NCBI GenBank assembly: GCA_021464415.1
Contig: CM038468.1
Span: 33,220,969-33,284,968 of the forward strand
Reading direction: 5' to 3'
Length of the DNA: 64,000 nucleotides
DNA from: Lonicera japonica
Taxonomy: Eukaryota > Streptophyta > Magnoliopsida > Dipsacales > Caprifoliaceae
Position numbers and translations under genes: made by a program. A model generated the notes under the pieces. That model saw only the letters and a program-made list of their open reading frames with translations, was not told where the DNA came from and searched no databases. Each line of letters opens with the position of its first letter. The stretch's first letter is position 1. Below are positions 1 through 11,699 of this stretch, in pieces.

Positions 1-1716
1 AAAGAACGCATGAGTTCTGAATTCTCACTTAGTCTCCCCTCCTAAAGAATGGAACCACCGCTATGAATGAAATGTAACTCAATCCAATGAGCAAAATATG
101 AGAAACGATTTCTATGAATGATGAGAAAATAGAACAACAAGGATAGAACCCTCTAGCACACTCTCGAAGGAATAATCATCAATACAGTGTACCCATACGA
201 TGAGGCACATATACCCTTAGTGCTCTAGAATTAACCCATAATCAGGGACTCGAAACGAAACAACACCAAGCATATTATGATGTTAAACCACAATCCACAT
301 TGGACATCGAAATGATGTGGCAATAGGGTTTGAAATTCTTCATACATCGCCTCAGGTGATGGTAAGAAAAGAACTTGGGTATGCGCAAGGCTTCACAAAT
401 TGACGAAATTTAGGCGGATAATAGCCAAGAATTATTTATGCATCATATACTTATAGCATAGAAGGATATCACACACATGTATAATATAATCTCACCACTC
501 TATACTCTATAAATCCCAATTTCAAATACTTGGCCTAAAGGGATACCACGCTATACGCTAAAGCTCGGGGCTGATCCTATTCTAGGGAGAAATCAAAGTT
601 GCCCCCGCAACCCACCAAGAGGGTTACATTACAATTTAAACGATGGTATGACAGATGCTATACATTTCCACCAACAAAGGTTAATAGTGAGGCACCGAAT
701 CTGTTGCATCCGCTTACCATCTGTATGGTAAAACACTTTAACTTAAGACATGATTTTGCTCAAAACTTTCTTTAGCGAAATCTCGCCTCATTATTAGCAC
801 ACACGCCACCCTAAATGGGTGCCTACATAGGGGGTGGAAACAATTTTCGAATGTACAAATCTCCTAGGTATTAACTGTATAAAGATCATATAATGGTCTG
901 CTTACAGTCTCAAGGACTTTACACCTTTCTATCATGAAACGAGTGTTAAAACATGGTTCTCCCAACCATAATTGACCAGTCATTATGCTATCATTAAGCA
1001 ACTATAACAAGCCTTCTCAATTGGAAAGAAAGGAACTGCACTCAAATTGAATGCATTCTTAATGCTTTGCTTAAGGAAATAACAAAAAAAAGGAAGTATA
1101 AGATCTTTATCAAGCTGAATACGTACTAGATAAGTTCTACTAAGAGTTATATCCCTTCAGCCCAAAAGGTATGACTGTTTGGTAAATACTAAATGTCAAG
1201 ATCCACCAAGGGAGTTCACTACTAATCCTATTTCAAACTGAATTCTTAAAGTTCAGATGCGATACACTTGACGAATATAAGGAGATTTCAAAAGTCTAAT
1301 TAATCTGACTATTAATCGACAAGTCACGGAGCTTTCGTTGTGTTACTCTGATAGGTCCCCCCTAACCAAAAAAGAATGAGAATTATACTCCAAATGAATT
1401 TGTAGTGGATTCCTTATCACGAAGGAATAATGAGTTTGCAAACAAATAAAGGGTGACACAACTCGTGGATGCTACTAAGGATTCTCGCCCATTACTTTAG
1501 GGAAACAATGTATATGATAGATACATTGGATACAAGGTTGCTAAACGGGTTTCTCGTTCTCTAAATGAACTTACTCGGCTAGCAAAATGAGGTTTATATT
1601 AAAAAAAAAGCATATTCAATGTTTCATCCTAGGAAAGAACAAAATGAATATACCATTCTCGAAAGAAAAAATAAGTTGGGTAAGTTTCATCCCAGACATA
1701 TGCCTTCTACGGAGAT
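1..1716 (-). mobile_element. LARD-M retrotransposon, distal internal region
   Basis: Non-coding internal part of a minus-strand LTR retrotransposon whose 5' LTR lies at 9270-11699. Read on the minus strand, bases 1-300 match the 3' internal end of the plus-strand relative LARD-P (about 6250-6470), including the purine-rich AGGAGGGGAGA stretch near the edge. The matching order implies that the 3' LTR begins a few dozen bases left of position 1. No gag or pol frame longer than about 60 codons is visible, so this is a large retrotransposon derivative (LARD) that would need proteins from another element. The block is cut off from its other half (8410-9269) by the insertion of LARD-P. Confidence 0.7.
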
Positions 1717-2324
1717 TATAATACCCCGTCCATTTATTTCACCATGGTTGCCTTCATTCGGTCGCTTATTTCAGCTCGGGTGGTGAAATCGCAGTTTATG
1801 AAGTTTCATAGTGCTCTGGCACCTTTCACTTGTCGTATTAGTCTACTTACGCTCATGTGAGTGATTGTTTAGTGATTCGGGTGGTCTAAATCGATTTTGG
1901 GTTGTAAATGGTGAGTTTCGGTCTTACGCAATTAATGGTTTTTAGCCAACTTTGGAGCTATATAACTTTTTTGTCTTATCCGATTTAGTCGCCATTTGTG
2001 CCTGTGTTTAGTTTTCATACCATTCTATAACTTTTGTGTTTTGACTGAAAGCCAATTCGCACTCCTCGTTGGTTAAAACAGCCTTCGAAGTAGGCCGGTT
2101 GGTATAATCTACTCATTCATTAGTGCTTTGGCAGAGTGCTGTATTTGGAGGATTTTTTGGAATTTTCCATCTCGAATTTGGGAAGGCTTCCTCTTAGGAA
2201 TTGTATATCTTTGAATTATTTTTTCGTGGATATAAAGATCACCCCAATCCGAGTTTTGAACAAGGAGTTATGACCAAAATACCAACAGTGGTCAGTGCTG
2301 TGAAATAGGCTTTGGCTGAGAGCT

Positions 2325-2362
2325 CCCAAGATCGATCTTGGGAGGTCCAAGATCGATCTTGG
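2325..2362. repeat. Twin GATC palindromes in LARD LTR
   Basis: Two back-to-back perfect palindromes built on AAGATCGATCTT: an 18-mer flanked by CCC/GGG at 2325-2342 and a 16-mer flanked by CC/GG at 2347-2362. The same module is at 53112-53149 (first unit with one change) and as a single copy near 7135-7152. Diverged copies lie at 24388-24505 in the minus-strand LTR fragment. They precede a weak TATA-like stretch (TTTATACACC type), so a promoter role is possible but unproven. Confidence 0.8.
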
Positions 2363-3284
2363 AGCCCTGGAGACTAATTTTCTAGAGTTTTAACCCAATT
2401 GTTATACACCCAAACCATTTTTCTTCCCCATTTTCAAACCATACTTCCCCCACACATATTAAGAGAGTTCTAGAGAGACAAAAGGGGAAATTTGTGAGAT
2501 TATATTGTTGATTCCTCATCTAAATCCAAGAATTACACCCACACAAACACTATTCATCATCTTTTTCTTCAATCCTCCATGGAAGCTCAAGGAGGGAAAT
2601 CTTGGGCATGGGATTCGGCCACAAATTTTCCTCCATGGAGCTTCAAGCTTAGTTCAATGCATTATATGAGGTGGGAACAATAATATTTAATCTGTTTGCT
2701 TAATTATTATGCGTTGCATTTAGTGTTAGATACAAATTGGGGGGTTTGATACTTGCACTTGATTTTGGGTCGTTGGACCTTGGATGAATGGTGGATAATT
2801 GCTAGATAATGCTTAATAAACATGATTAGAGAAAGCAATCCACATATTTAGACATAATCATAAATGCGGACACAAAACCCCTATGAGACGTATACTAGTC
2901 TTCGCTAACCTTGGAGATACATATGTAAATGAAGTTTATTGGCCATAATATTTGATTATTGATATTATTATAAGGCTAAATAATGAACTTCATTGTTCAT
3001 GCCATGTGAATGACATGTCTACCTCTTTATGTTGATTTCTACACGTGTGATGGATTATGTGGGCTTGTGATATGTATATATATCAATGATGAATGGATAT
3101 ATTGATGTTGATGCGATCACACGTGCTATAATGATATTGATAATGATGTTGGGACATCTATGTTGTACGATTGTATATTGGGTATATATATGTGTGTGGA
3201 TTGCCATATATGTGATGAATTGTGTTGGCCTTTTGTGCATTATTGATTTACTGTGGTGGTAATCATTAGTGTGGATATTGATTG

Positions 3285-3410
3285 TAAGGTTGTAGCCTCA
3301 CCATGGAGGGTTGTAGCCCTGCCATATGATTGGGTTGTAGTTGATATGTTTAAATACTAATACTATTTATGGGTTAAAGCCCAATTGATTTAGGGTTGGA
3401 GCCCTATATA
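3285..3410. repeat. Mini-hairpin array in LARD-P 5' LTR
   Basis: A run of short inverted repeats with a shared six-base loop and varying stems: AGGG-TTGTAG-CCCT, TGGG-TTAAAG-CCCA and TAGGG-TTGGAG-CCCTA, with weaker members before and between. Fuller versions are in the LTRs at 9815-10012 and 22836-23061. Confidence 0.6.
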
Positions 3411-3469
3411 ATGTGATTGGTTGTGATTCTATTTATAAGGTTTGTTGATATATTTGCTGTTTGCATGAT

Positions 3470-3625
3470 AATAAGGCCGGGGGCATCGGGCTATAAATGC
3501 CAGGCCGAAGGTACCGGGATAGAAATACCATTGTATATGTATACAGGTGCACCATATTAAGGTTAGGGGTACCGGGATATAAATACCAGGCCGGAAGAAC
3601 CGGGATATAAATACCAAGAGTTATA
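3470..3625. repeat. GC-rich minisatellite with TATAAAT in units
   Basis: Degenerate tandem units of about 30 bp of the form GGCCGGGGGYACCGGG followed by ATATAAATACCA, four to five copies. The same array is in the solo LTR at about 54433-54612. It produces a false frame of repeated YIPVPPAL-like peptides on the minus strand. Confidence 0.75.
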
Positions 3626-5078
3626 ATTGGAGTGGAGCCACCCAAAATGAATAAGGGAAAGGGCTACCCAGTATGCTGGAGTGGAGCCAACCAAAGTGAA
3701 CAAGGGAAAAGGATACCCAGTACGGTGTGGTTGTAGCCGCCTGTTATGTTATCATATTGATGTATATTGCCTTCTCGCGGATGAGTTTTGTAGTCCTGCA
3801 TTTTATAGCTTCCCTACTTGCGGGTTAGATCGTGTGGCTCTATTAATTGAATAGTGTTCTGAGAAGTAGTAGCCCTACACTTAGGTGCAACATCCTAAGG
3901 TAGTTCCGTCCTTGGAGGAACGTGCTTGTACGGGTGTCTTCTTGTTAACTATTTGGAGCGTAGGCCCCGAAAAAATGTCTTGCACGGGTTCAACTCCAAA
4001 TGAATTATGAGATAAGACTAAGTCCCTGGGCAGTTCGCTCACTTGGAAGAGACACGATTAGTTTAGAGTTTGGGGTCCTTTGGGAATCGATGCTCTAAGC
4101 CTAGTGACCGCGGGGTGTAAGCTTGAGGCTTTATACAAGAGATATGATTGATTGATATTTGCTTACTTATTATTGTTACGAATGTTGTATCATGTCTCTT
4201 ATTATTATTATTCGTACTCCTCGCGTGGTTTCGTGGGATTATTGAGAAGTTGTGTAGACATGTACGAGTTGACAGATTTCATAATGTATTATAAGCAAAA
4301 TGGAAACTAATGAATAGCATGGCATTAAGAACCATAGGAAGTGAACGATGTCAGTTAAGTTAAACTCGTAATTAGATTACCATACTACGCTATGAGTTCG
4401 TGGATGCAATCCATATAAGAGATTAAGAGGCAGAGCTAGCGTTGTTGGTTCGGGTAGTTTCCGGTCCCTAAGATGGGTGTCCTATTGATTGGGTTCTATG
4501 CATGCTGTGGGTGATTTGTATTGCATTACTTCCACTATTATAAGTATAATCAATGTTTTATTACAATACACGCGCATGGTCCTTTTAATGTGTATTTTCT
4601 TAATAAAACTTATATATAGTTCCCACTGAGCCCGGATTTGGCTCATCCCGTTTTCTAAACAGTTTTGCAGGTCAAGCATCGGGGAATGGCGCTTGGTCTA
4701 CGAGTCTAGAGACCTCTGATATCCAATACTATCTTTTAGGTCCTTTTCCTATAAAATAATTGATTTCGTTATTTTGTAAGAGGTCTTTTGTATAAGTTTT
4801 GAATTCAGTTTTGATATGTAAACCACCTTTGATGTAAATTCGTTAAGTGGATTTCTATATGTGGAGTGTTTTTAATGTGAAGTTGTATGTAAATGGTTTT
4901 GATTTTTTTTACAGGGCGGTTTGTTATACAAATAAACTCCACATGCCAAAATTTTCTAAAACAGGATTTTTTAAAGTTATGTTTTGATGTATTTAAAACC
5001 CGCCGTCGCGCACGACATCCATGATTAACCGGATCCCGGAGGTGAAAATCTTATAACGGGATTCGGGGCATCATAAGT

Positions 5079-5090
5079 TGGTATCAGAGC
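5079..5090 (+). other. Primer binding site (initiator Met tRNA type)
   Basis: TGGTATCAGAGC five bases after the end of the 5' LTR. This is the standard plant retrotransposon site complementary to the 3' end of initiator Met tRNA. It fixes the orientation of LARD-P as plus. Confidence 0.9.
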
Positions 5091-6510
5091 ATAGGTCCAA
5101 TTTTCTTCGTGGGGTTCATTTGTAGTTATGCATTTTGAGTAAGTGTTACGAGTAGATCCCAATTAAGTCCAGTGTTATTTTGTATTAAGGATCGCTCGAT
5201 TGCGTACTAATCTTGGTTTTTTGTTTGTTGAGCGTCCAATTCCCTATAGATGTTCCACCTTAATGACATAAGTGTTGCATTTATTTTTACCATGGGTACC
5301 AATGTTAGCACCGACTCGACTTTGGGAATAGTGGAGAAGGGTATATAGCTGTTTAGACTAGCAAGTTTAAAATTATTTCCTTCGATCCTTATGCCACTAG
5401 TGTGGAGCGTGAGTCTCCCAGTCCATATATATTCCATTAGTGGGACATCCGAGCAAAGGGAGAGACGCCATCCTCACTGAGAGAGTGAGATTAATCGGAT
5501 TGTAAATCGCGGGGAGCCGTTAGTCAAGTGTGATCATCGAGAGCCAGGCATGGGAACCGAGGAGGTTCCTCCACCTGTAGTCATTATTGTAGTAATTTTC
5601 TTAGATAAGAGAAGAGTTATATGATCAGAGTAGCGCATTGGAAGCGTAGTGGGACCCTTGGTCTAGATATTTATAAGAAACTCGTAAATTTGTCTCCCGG
5701 GAGTGGTTGCCTCAAGGAGAGGTTTTTCCTTTTTTCCTCATTCCATATATATGTTTACCATATTATAGCTTGTTTTATTGATGAACCATATAATAACTGT
5801 GTTGTTTCCTCGTGAATCCAATATTTTTCTTGACAATTTTGTTTTGTACCCGGGATGAGTTTTGCTATCAAAGTTAGCAATAAGCGACTGTCGACTTATA
5901 TTTTAGTCAGCCGCCTGATCAACGGATGACTAACTTATAAATCAACGGTCTTTTGTCGCCAACGGAAAGTGAAATATGGCTTACTAGTGTTAGTGGCCAG
6001 TCTCATTCCTTGTATTCACCTGTATGTTCATTTGATTCCAATAGGTGAATCCCGCAATTTGTAACATTTGGGTTTGGAGTGATTGATTTAGCTTAATTGC
6101 ATTTGTTTTCCCGAGTATCATTATACATGGATTATCAGGAAACTGGGTTGCGAGAGTTAACTCTTTTGGCGCGACTGTAACTTATGGATTATAAAATGTG
6201 AATGGTTGTGAATATGTTGTATGAATTTGGTTTTAAACCTTACAAAGTGTTATTAGTTCTAGATTATGAATCGGATCTATATCATTGAGGATTACTTCCT
6301 CCGAGAGGATGCTAGAGAGTTCTAGCCTCGTTGTTCTATTTTCTTATCACACGTGGGGGTTGTTCCTTTTATTTTGATGTTAGGAATGAGTTTGTTTTAT
6401 TGGTGACTATTGTTCCTTCTTTAAGGAGGGGAGAACTTTTGCGAATTTAGGAATCCATATGTTCCAATGTCTCGTACTCCTCCAACTAGAATTTCGAGGA
6501 CAAAATTGTT
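5091..6510 (+). mobile_element. LARD-P internal region, no coding capacity
   Basis: About 1.4 kb without a convincing frame. The short frames at 5207-5437 (minus) and 5621-5815 (plus) have no recognisable domain and stops surround them. The block matches the minus strand of LARD-M: 5850-5950 with 8890-8990, and 6250-6470 with 1-300. LARD-M has roughly 1.4 kb more between those anchors, so LARD-P is a shortened version. Confidence 0.65.
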
Positions 6511-6524
6511 TAAGGAGTGGAGAT
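6511..6524 (+). other. Polypurine tract of LARD-P
   Basis: TAAGGAGTGGAGAT directly before the TGTAATACC start of the 3' LTR. The position and purine content fit the primer for plus-strand DNA synthesis. Confidence 0.75.
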
Positions 6525-8409
6525 TGTAATACCCCGTCCATTTATTTCACCATGGTTGCCTTCATTCCGTCGCTTATTTCACCTCGGGTGGTGAAATCGC
6601 AGTTTATGAAGTTTCGTAATGCTCTGGCACCTTGCACCTGTCGTATTAGTTTACTTACACTTGTGTGAGTGATTGTTTAGTGATTCGGGTGGTCCGAATT
6701 GATTTTAGGTTGTAAATGGTGAGTTTCGGTCTTACGCGATTAATGGTTTTTAGCCAACTTCGGAGCTATGTAACTTTTTCGTCTCTTATCTGATTTAGTC
6801 ACCATTTGGGCTTATATTTAATTTTCATACCATTCTATAACTTTTTTATTTTGACCAAAAGCCAATTCACACTTCTCGTTGGTCAAAACTGCCTCCGAAG
6901 TAGGCCGGTTGGTATAATTTGGTCATTCGGTAGTGCTTCGGCAGACCGCTGTATTCGGAGGATTTCTGGGAATTTGTTATCCCAAATTTGGGGAGACTTC
7001 CTCTTATGAATTGTAGATATTTGAATTATCTTTTCGTGGACATAAATATCACCCCAATCCGAATTTCGAGCAAGGAGTTATGACCAAAATACCAACAGCG
7101 GTCAGTGCTGTGAAATAGGCTTTGGCTGAGAGCTCCCAAGATCGATCTTGGAGCCCTGGAGATGAATTTTCTAGAGTTTTAACTCAATTTTTATACACCC
7201 AAACCATAGGATGAAACATCCTAAGGTAGTTCCGTCCTTGGAGGAACGTGCTTGTACGGGTGTTTGTTAAATATTTGGAGCGTAGTCCCCGGGAAAATGT
7301 CTTGCGTGGTTCAACTCCAAATGAATTATGAGATAAGAACAAGTCCTTGGGCAGTTCACTCACTTGTAGGAGACACGATTAGTTTAGAGTTTGGGGTCCT
7401 TTGGGAACCGATGCTTTAAGCCTAGTGATCGCGGGGTGTAAGCTTGAGGCTTGATACAAGATATATTATTGATTGATATTTGCTTACTTATTGTTGTTAT
7501 GAATGTTGTATCATATCTCTTGTTATTATTATTCGTACTCCTCGCGTGGTTTCGTGGGATTATTGAGAAGTTGCGTAGATATGCACGAGTTGACAGATTT
7601 CATAATATATTATAAGCAAAGTGGAAAGTAATGCATAGCACGGCATAAAGAACCATAGGAAGCGAATGATGTCAGTTAAGTTAAACTCGTAATTAGATTA
7701 CCACACTACGCTATGAGTTCATGGATGTAATCCATATAAGAGATTAAGAGGCAGAGCTAGTGTCATTGGTTCGGGTAGTTTCCTGTCCCTAAGATGGGTG
7801 TCCTATTGATTGGGTTCTATGCATGCTGTGGGTAATTTGTATTGCATTACTTCCACTATTATAAGTATAATCAATGTTTTGTTACAATACACGCGCATGG
7901 TCCTTTTAATGTGTATTTTCTTAATAAAACTTATATATAGTTCCCACTGAGCCCGGATTTGGCTCATCCCATTTTCTAAACAGTTTTGCAGGTCAAGCAT
8001 CGTGGAATGGCGCTTGGTCTACGAGTCTAGAGACCTCTGATGTCCAATACTATCTTTTAGGTCCTTTATGAAAAGGACCTTGTTGTATAAAATAATTGAT
8101 TTCTTTATTTTGTAAAAGGTATTTTGTATAAGTTTTGAATTCAGTTTTGATATGTAAACCACCTTTGATGTAAACTCGTTAAGTGGATTTCTATATGTGG
8201 AGTGTTTTTAATGTGAACTTGTATGTAAATGGTTTTGATTTTTTTTACAGGGCGGTTTGTTATACAAATAAACTCCACATGCCAAAAAATTTTGAAACAT
8301 GATTTCTTAAAGTTGCGTTTTGATGTATTTAAAACCCACCGTCGCGCACAGCATCCGTGATTAACCGGATCCTAGAGGTGAAAATCTCATAACGGGATTC
8401 GAGACGTCA
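6525..8409 (+). repeat. LARD-P 3' LTR with internal deletion
   Basis: Starts TGTAATACCCCG and ends GAGACGTCA. It follows the 5' LTR closely, but about 1.47 kb is missing: the sequence jumps at about 7207 from the equivalent of 2416 to the equivalent of about 3885. The hairpin array and minisatellite are therefore absent, and one of the two GATC palindromes is lost in a separate small change. Confidence 0.8.
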
Positions 8410-9269
8410 CACCAAGGGATATAACTACTATAGGCACTTACGAGTTATCGGAATCATTAAGGAGGTCTACGCATCATTTACATCGAATCAAGACTTTTAA
8501 GATGGGGTATAAACATATGCATGACCAAACTTGGCTATTCTCATTAACCCTAAACTGGAAACTAAGAAAATTTCCTCACTTACAAAATGGAGGTAGTCGT
8601 TCGACATAGGCGGTCTCCCAGACAAGGTAATTTCTAAAGGAATATGAGAGTTCACTCATATTATAATAGTCAGATTATAGATGATCCTTATGTTCTCTCT
8701 CTCGTAACTAGACTTACAAGCTCTTGCACGATCGTACAAATAAAGAGAAGAATGAACAACCATATACTAGATTCACCCCTCAGGAGAATAGTAGAAAAAG
8801 CAATGGGGTAAACGCGAGGAATGGGACTTTAGCACCCACTCCGATATGAGTATGCCACGTTCTAGCCTCAGCCAGCAATAGTGGATTGATGATTTATAAG
8901 ATAGTCAACCGTTGGCCGGCGGATGACTATAACATAATCCATCAGTCACCTTTTACTCACTTAATGGCATAACTAATCCCGAGTACAAAATATGTAGGTA
9001 CAACAAGTGATATAAGAGCCAATGACTGAAATAATTTGCGAAAGAGGCCAAAAGGATTGAACTAGAACTTTGTGAGTGGATGTAGCCAAGGAAAGCTAAC
9101 ATTTCCTTTCACAACTTTCCCATTTTCCAAATATCCCGACGGTAGAATCCTATTGCACCAGAGCGTATCAACTTTTCGAGGGACACCACAACCGTTCACA
9201 CCACTAATCTAGGATCTACACTTGAATCTCGCGAGTAAACATCAAACCTATAGCTTTGATAGCAACTTG
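8410..9269 (-). mobile_element. LARD-M internal region, proximal part
   Basis: Minus-strand sequence directly downstream of the LARD-M 5' LTR. 8890-8990 reversed matches LARD-P 5850-5950. A degenerate primer binding site, TGCTATCAAAGC against the canonical TGGTATCAGAGC, lies at 9253-9264 on the minus strand. No coding frame is present. Confidence 0.7.
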
Positions 9270-11699
9270 TGACGCCCCAAAATCCCGTTTAGAGGATTAT
9301 AGCTCCAGGACTTGGTTAGCCACAGAGTCGTACGTGACAACAGGTATTAAGTAAAAAAAAAATAACTCATATAAAGGAAGATTTCGTACAAAATCATATT
9401 TTTAGAAAATTTTGGCATGTGGAGTAGTCAATACAATGAAAACTTTTCGTGCCATGCATATATATAATGACCCATCCCCAAAGTATAAGAAAGGCAATGC
9501 ATATATATATATACATTTCATCATACTGTATATGCCACAACACCGCGACTAGATCTATCACATCAATTATATATATAAACGTCACGTAGCCACCAAGGCT
9601 ATACGCTACATGTGATAACTAAATCTGTATTTGGTTTTAACAGTGTGGTGAGCCGATAATAAATCCTAACAATATCTAAAAAAATGATAAACTTATCAAA
9701 AATAAGGAAATTATAAGAATATAGAATTCAACATAATATGAAAATACAATGTCTTGGCTATCCAAGGCACCAATTATCTTACATTGGGAGTTTAACTCAT
9801 ATCAAAGGCAACCGAAAGGGCTACAACCCAATGCGTTAACGGCTACTACCACTAACAAGAGGCTACAACCTTATCTCATCAAGAGGGATACAACCCTTGT
9901 CTACTACCGGTACTTCGAGCTCCAACCCGATAATCTAAATAAGCAGCTACAACTGCAGCGGCTCCAACCCATATTCATAAGCAAGGCTACAACCTTGCAA
10001 CACTCACCTATGTAGATAGTTGCGCCAATGAAAGCAATACCATAAACAACAATAGACATATATATATACAAAAATCACAAGTAGCTAACATAATCATTGA
10101 GTTCCAAGGCAATTTATAATGCATTTCCATCATCTCAAGGTACAAAAACCATCAATCACTTTACCAATTAAGTATATCAATAGTTCATAACAATATTGTC
10201 TATACATATGACATTTGTATCCTAAAATATATGTGTATGATTCATATATATACATCTTTAACTGGTATATCTTCATACTCGTGTATAAGCATGTATATAC
10301 CATAGGTAATGTGGTGGTATTGTTGATGTACTTAGGTTAGGTTCGCCTGGTCCGTAACTTAGTGGCCAAATCAAGAATATTTGGAGTATCGGAGGTTTAA
10401 TAAACTTTCCGTCAATTTGGCTCCAAGCCAAGTATGACATAATCATTATAATACATAAGTTCTATATAAACCTCCTCTTAAGTTTCTAATACCTTGTTTA
10501 CTCAAAACATGATCATAATACTTCCCAGCATAGTTGCGGACTGGCGCGCTAATTCATAAATTTCATAAATGATGAATCAAAAGCTCAAGTACAACAACAA
10601 TACCACAAATGTGAGCAAACAAGTCCAAAACATGCTTATATGTCGAGTGTAACATTATATGCACGCGTATCACGGAGTACTGTTCACAATCATACCCGTA
10701 TATAAAGGGTTTTATACTAATATTTTGAAAACAAAAGTAGAAATTGGGGTTTCTTTTATAATCCATTATTTATAGTTATAATAAGACTAAATCAATCAAT
10801 TAATCATGAAAGATCATTCCCAAAACCCCATCAATATGCATATGTTAGAATTTTATACAAAACACTCAATTTTGCTTGGATTAGAGCTAAATAAGTTGCA
10901 ATAACTTGAAAATAGGTTCAAATACTATTGTTGCCACCTTTATAGGGTTAATCCCTCGAAGAATCGCAGCTGAATCGAGCAGGATCGAGTGAATCTTGAG
11001 CTTCCCCAAACCTTAGCCATGGAGGGAGGTGAAAATGATAAAGAAGAAGATGAATAGTGTTGGGGAATGGTTGATTAAGGAGGATCTTGGGAGGTGAAAA
11101 TGATAAAGAAGAAGATGAATAGTGTTATGGAAAACAGCATGTTGTTCGCTTCAACTGTTGCGTTGACCTTGAAGATGCAAGAATTTGGACTCGGGCCAAA
11201 CACGAAAGTTGTAGATAATTAAATTACCTTTCCAGTGGCATAAATAGGGGTCCATTTGGACATCGGACGAAAAAGTTATTCCCCAAAAACCACTATTGTG
11301 TTGAAATTGTAACGAAATTACGATAGGGCTAGATTTGCGATAATTCTTCCAAACTCAATGAAATAGTTTGGCAAGGCATTGGGACATACAAGAGGGATAT
11401 AATGAGGTGTAAATAACTACAAAATAGTCCACAATACAATAGCTAAGATTTCAAATTGAACAAATGGAATTCGAACTCTGAAATGTCCAATTCTTGCCGT
11501 TAGCACGCCAAACATTGCTACGGCTACTTGAAGTGTATTTTGAGCCTACATGCGTGTGTAATAGACTAACATGACTTGCAAGAAGTGTCTGAATCATCAA
11601 AAAGTGCTCAGATTAAAAAATGACCACCTCACATCAGAATTTGACTTAAACGCGATTAAAAAACGCAATTAGCATTGAATTAACGAACAGGGTATTACA
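9270..11699 (-). repeat. LARD-M 5' LTR (minus strand, 2.43 kb)
   Basis: On the minus strand it starts TGTAATACC (11699-11691) and ends GGGGCGTCA (9270). It is clearly diverged from the LARD-P LTRs, so this is another subfamily. It holds the hairpin array at 9815-10012. The open frame 9749-10015 (plus) is only a translation of that array. The minus-strand primer binding site at 9253-9264 shows this is the 5' LTR. Confidence 0.75.
9815..10012. repeat. Mini-hairpin array in LARD-M LTR
   Basis: Repeated short inverted repeats with loop CTACAA or a close variant and changing stems. The clearest are GCAAGG-CTACAA-CCTTGC (near 9990) and GCAG-CTACAA-CTGC (near 9945). Others have 3-4 bp stems such as AGGG-ATACAA-CCCT. 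Confidence 0.75.

Larger units (their letters stand above)
1717..5073 (+). repeat. LARD-P 5' LTR (3.36 kb)
   Basis: Begins TATAATACCCCG, where the 3' LTR has TGTAATACCCCG, and ends GGGGCATCA directly before the primer binding site. It is unusually long and non-coding. In order it holds an inverted pair of AGTTGTAG/CTACAACT blocks (about 1920-2280), two GATC palindromes (2325-2362), a hairpin array (about 3285-3410), a minisatellite with TATAAAT in its units (3470-3625) and a conserved 3' third shared with 6525-8409 and 52500-56021. The small frames inside (for example 3429-3617 and 4482-4679, minus) are not genes: they recur only because the repeat recurs. Confidence 0.8.
1717..8409 (+). mobile_element. 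LARD-P: non-autonomous Ty3-type LTR retrotransposon
   Basis: Complete plus-strand element: 5' LTR, iMet-type primer binding site, 1.45-kb non-coding internal region, polypurine tract and 3' LTR. The 3' internal motif (frame FRGQNCLRSG at 6491-6524) and the LTR end GGGATTCGGGGCATCA resemble the Tekay/Del group of chromoviruses as I know them; this placement is inference. It sits inside LARD-M. No clear 5-bp target duplication is seen (left flank GAGAT, right flank CACCA), so one edge was altered after insertion or my boundary is off by a few bases. Confidence 0.8.

Noticed and set aside
4482..4679. A conserved small protein found twice (also 7803-8000)
   Set aside because: Its near-identity follows from its lying in the two LTRs of LARD-P; no independent evidence of coding.
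5079..5090. tRNA gene at the TGGTATCAGAGC motif
   Set aside because: Only the 3' tRNA complement is present, at the position of a retrotransposon primer site; no cloverleaf.
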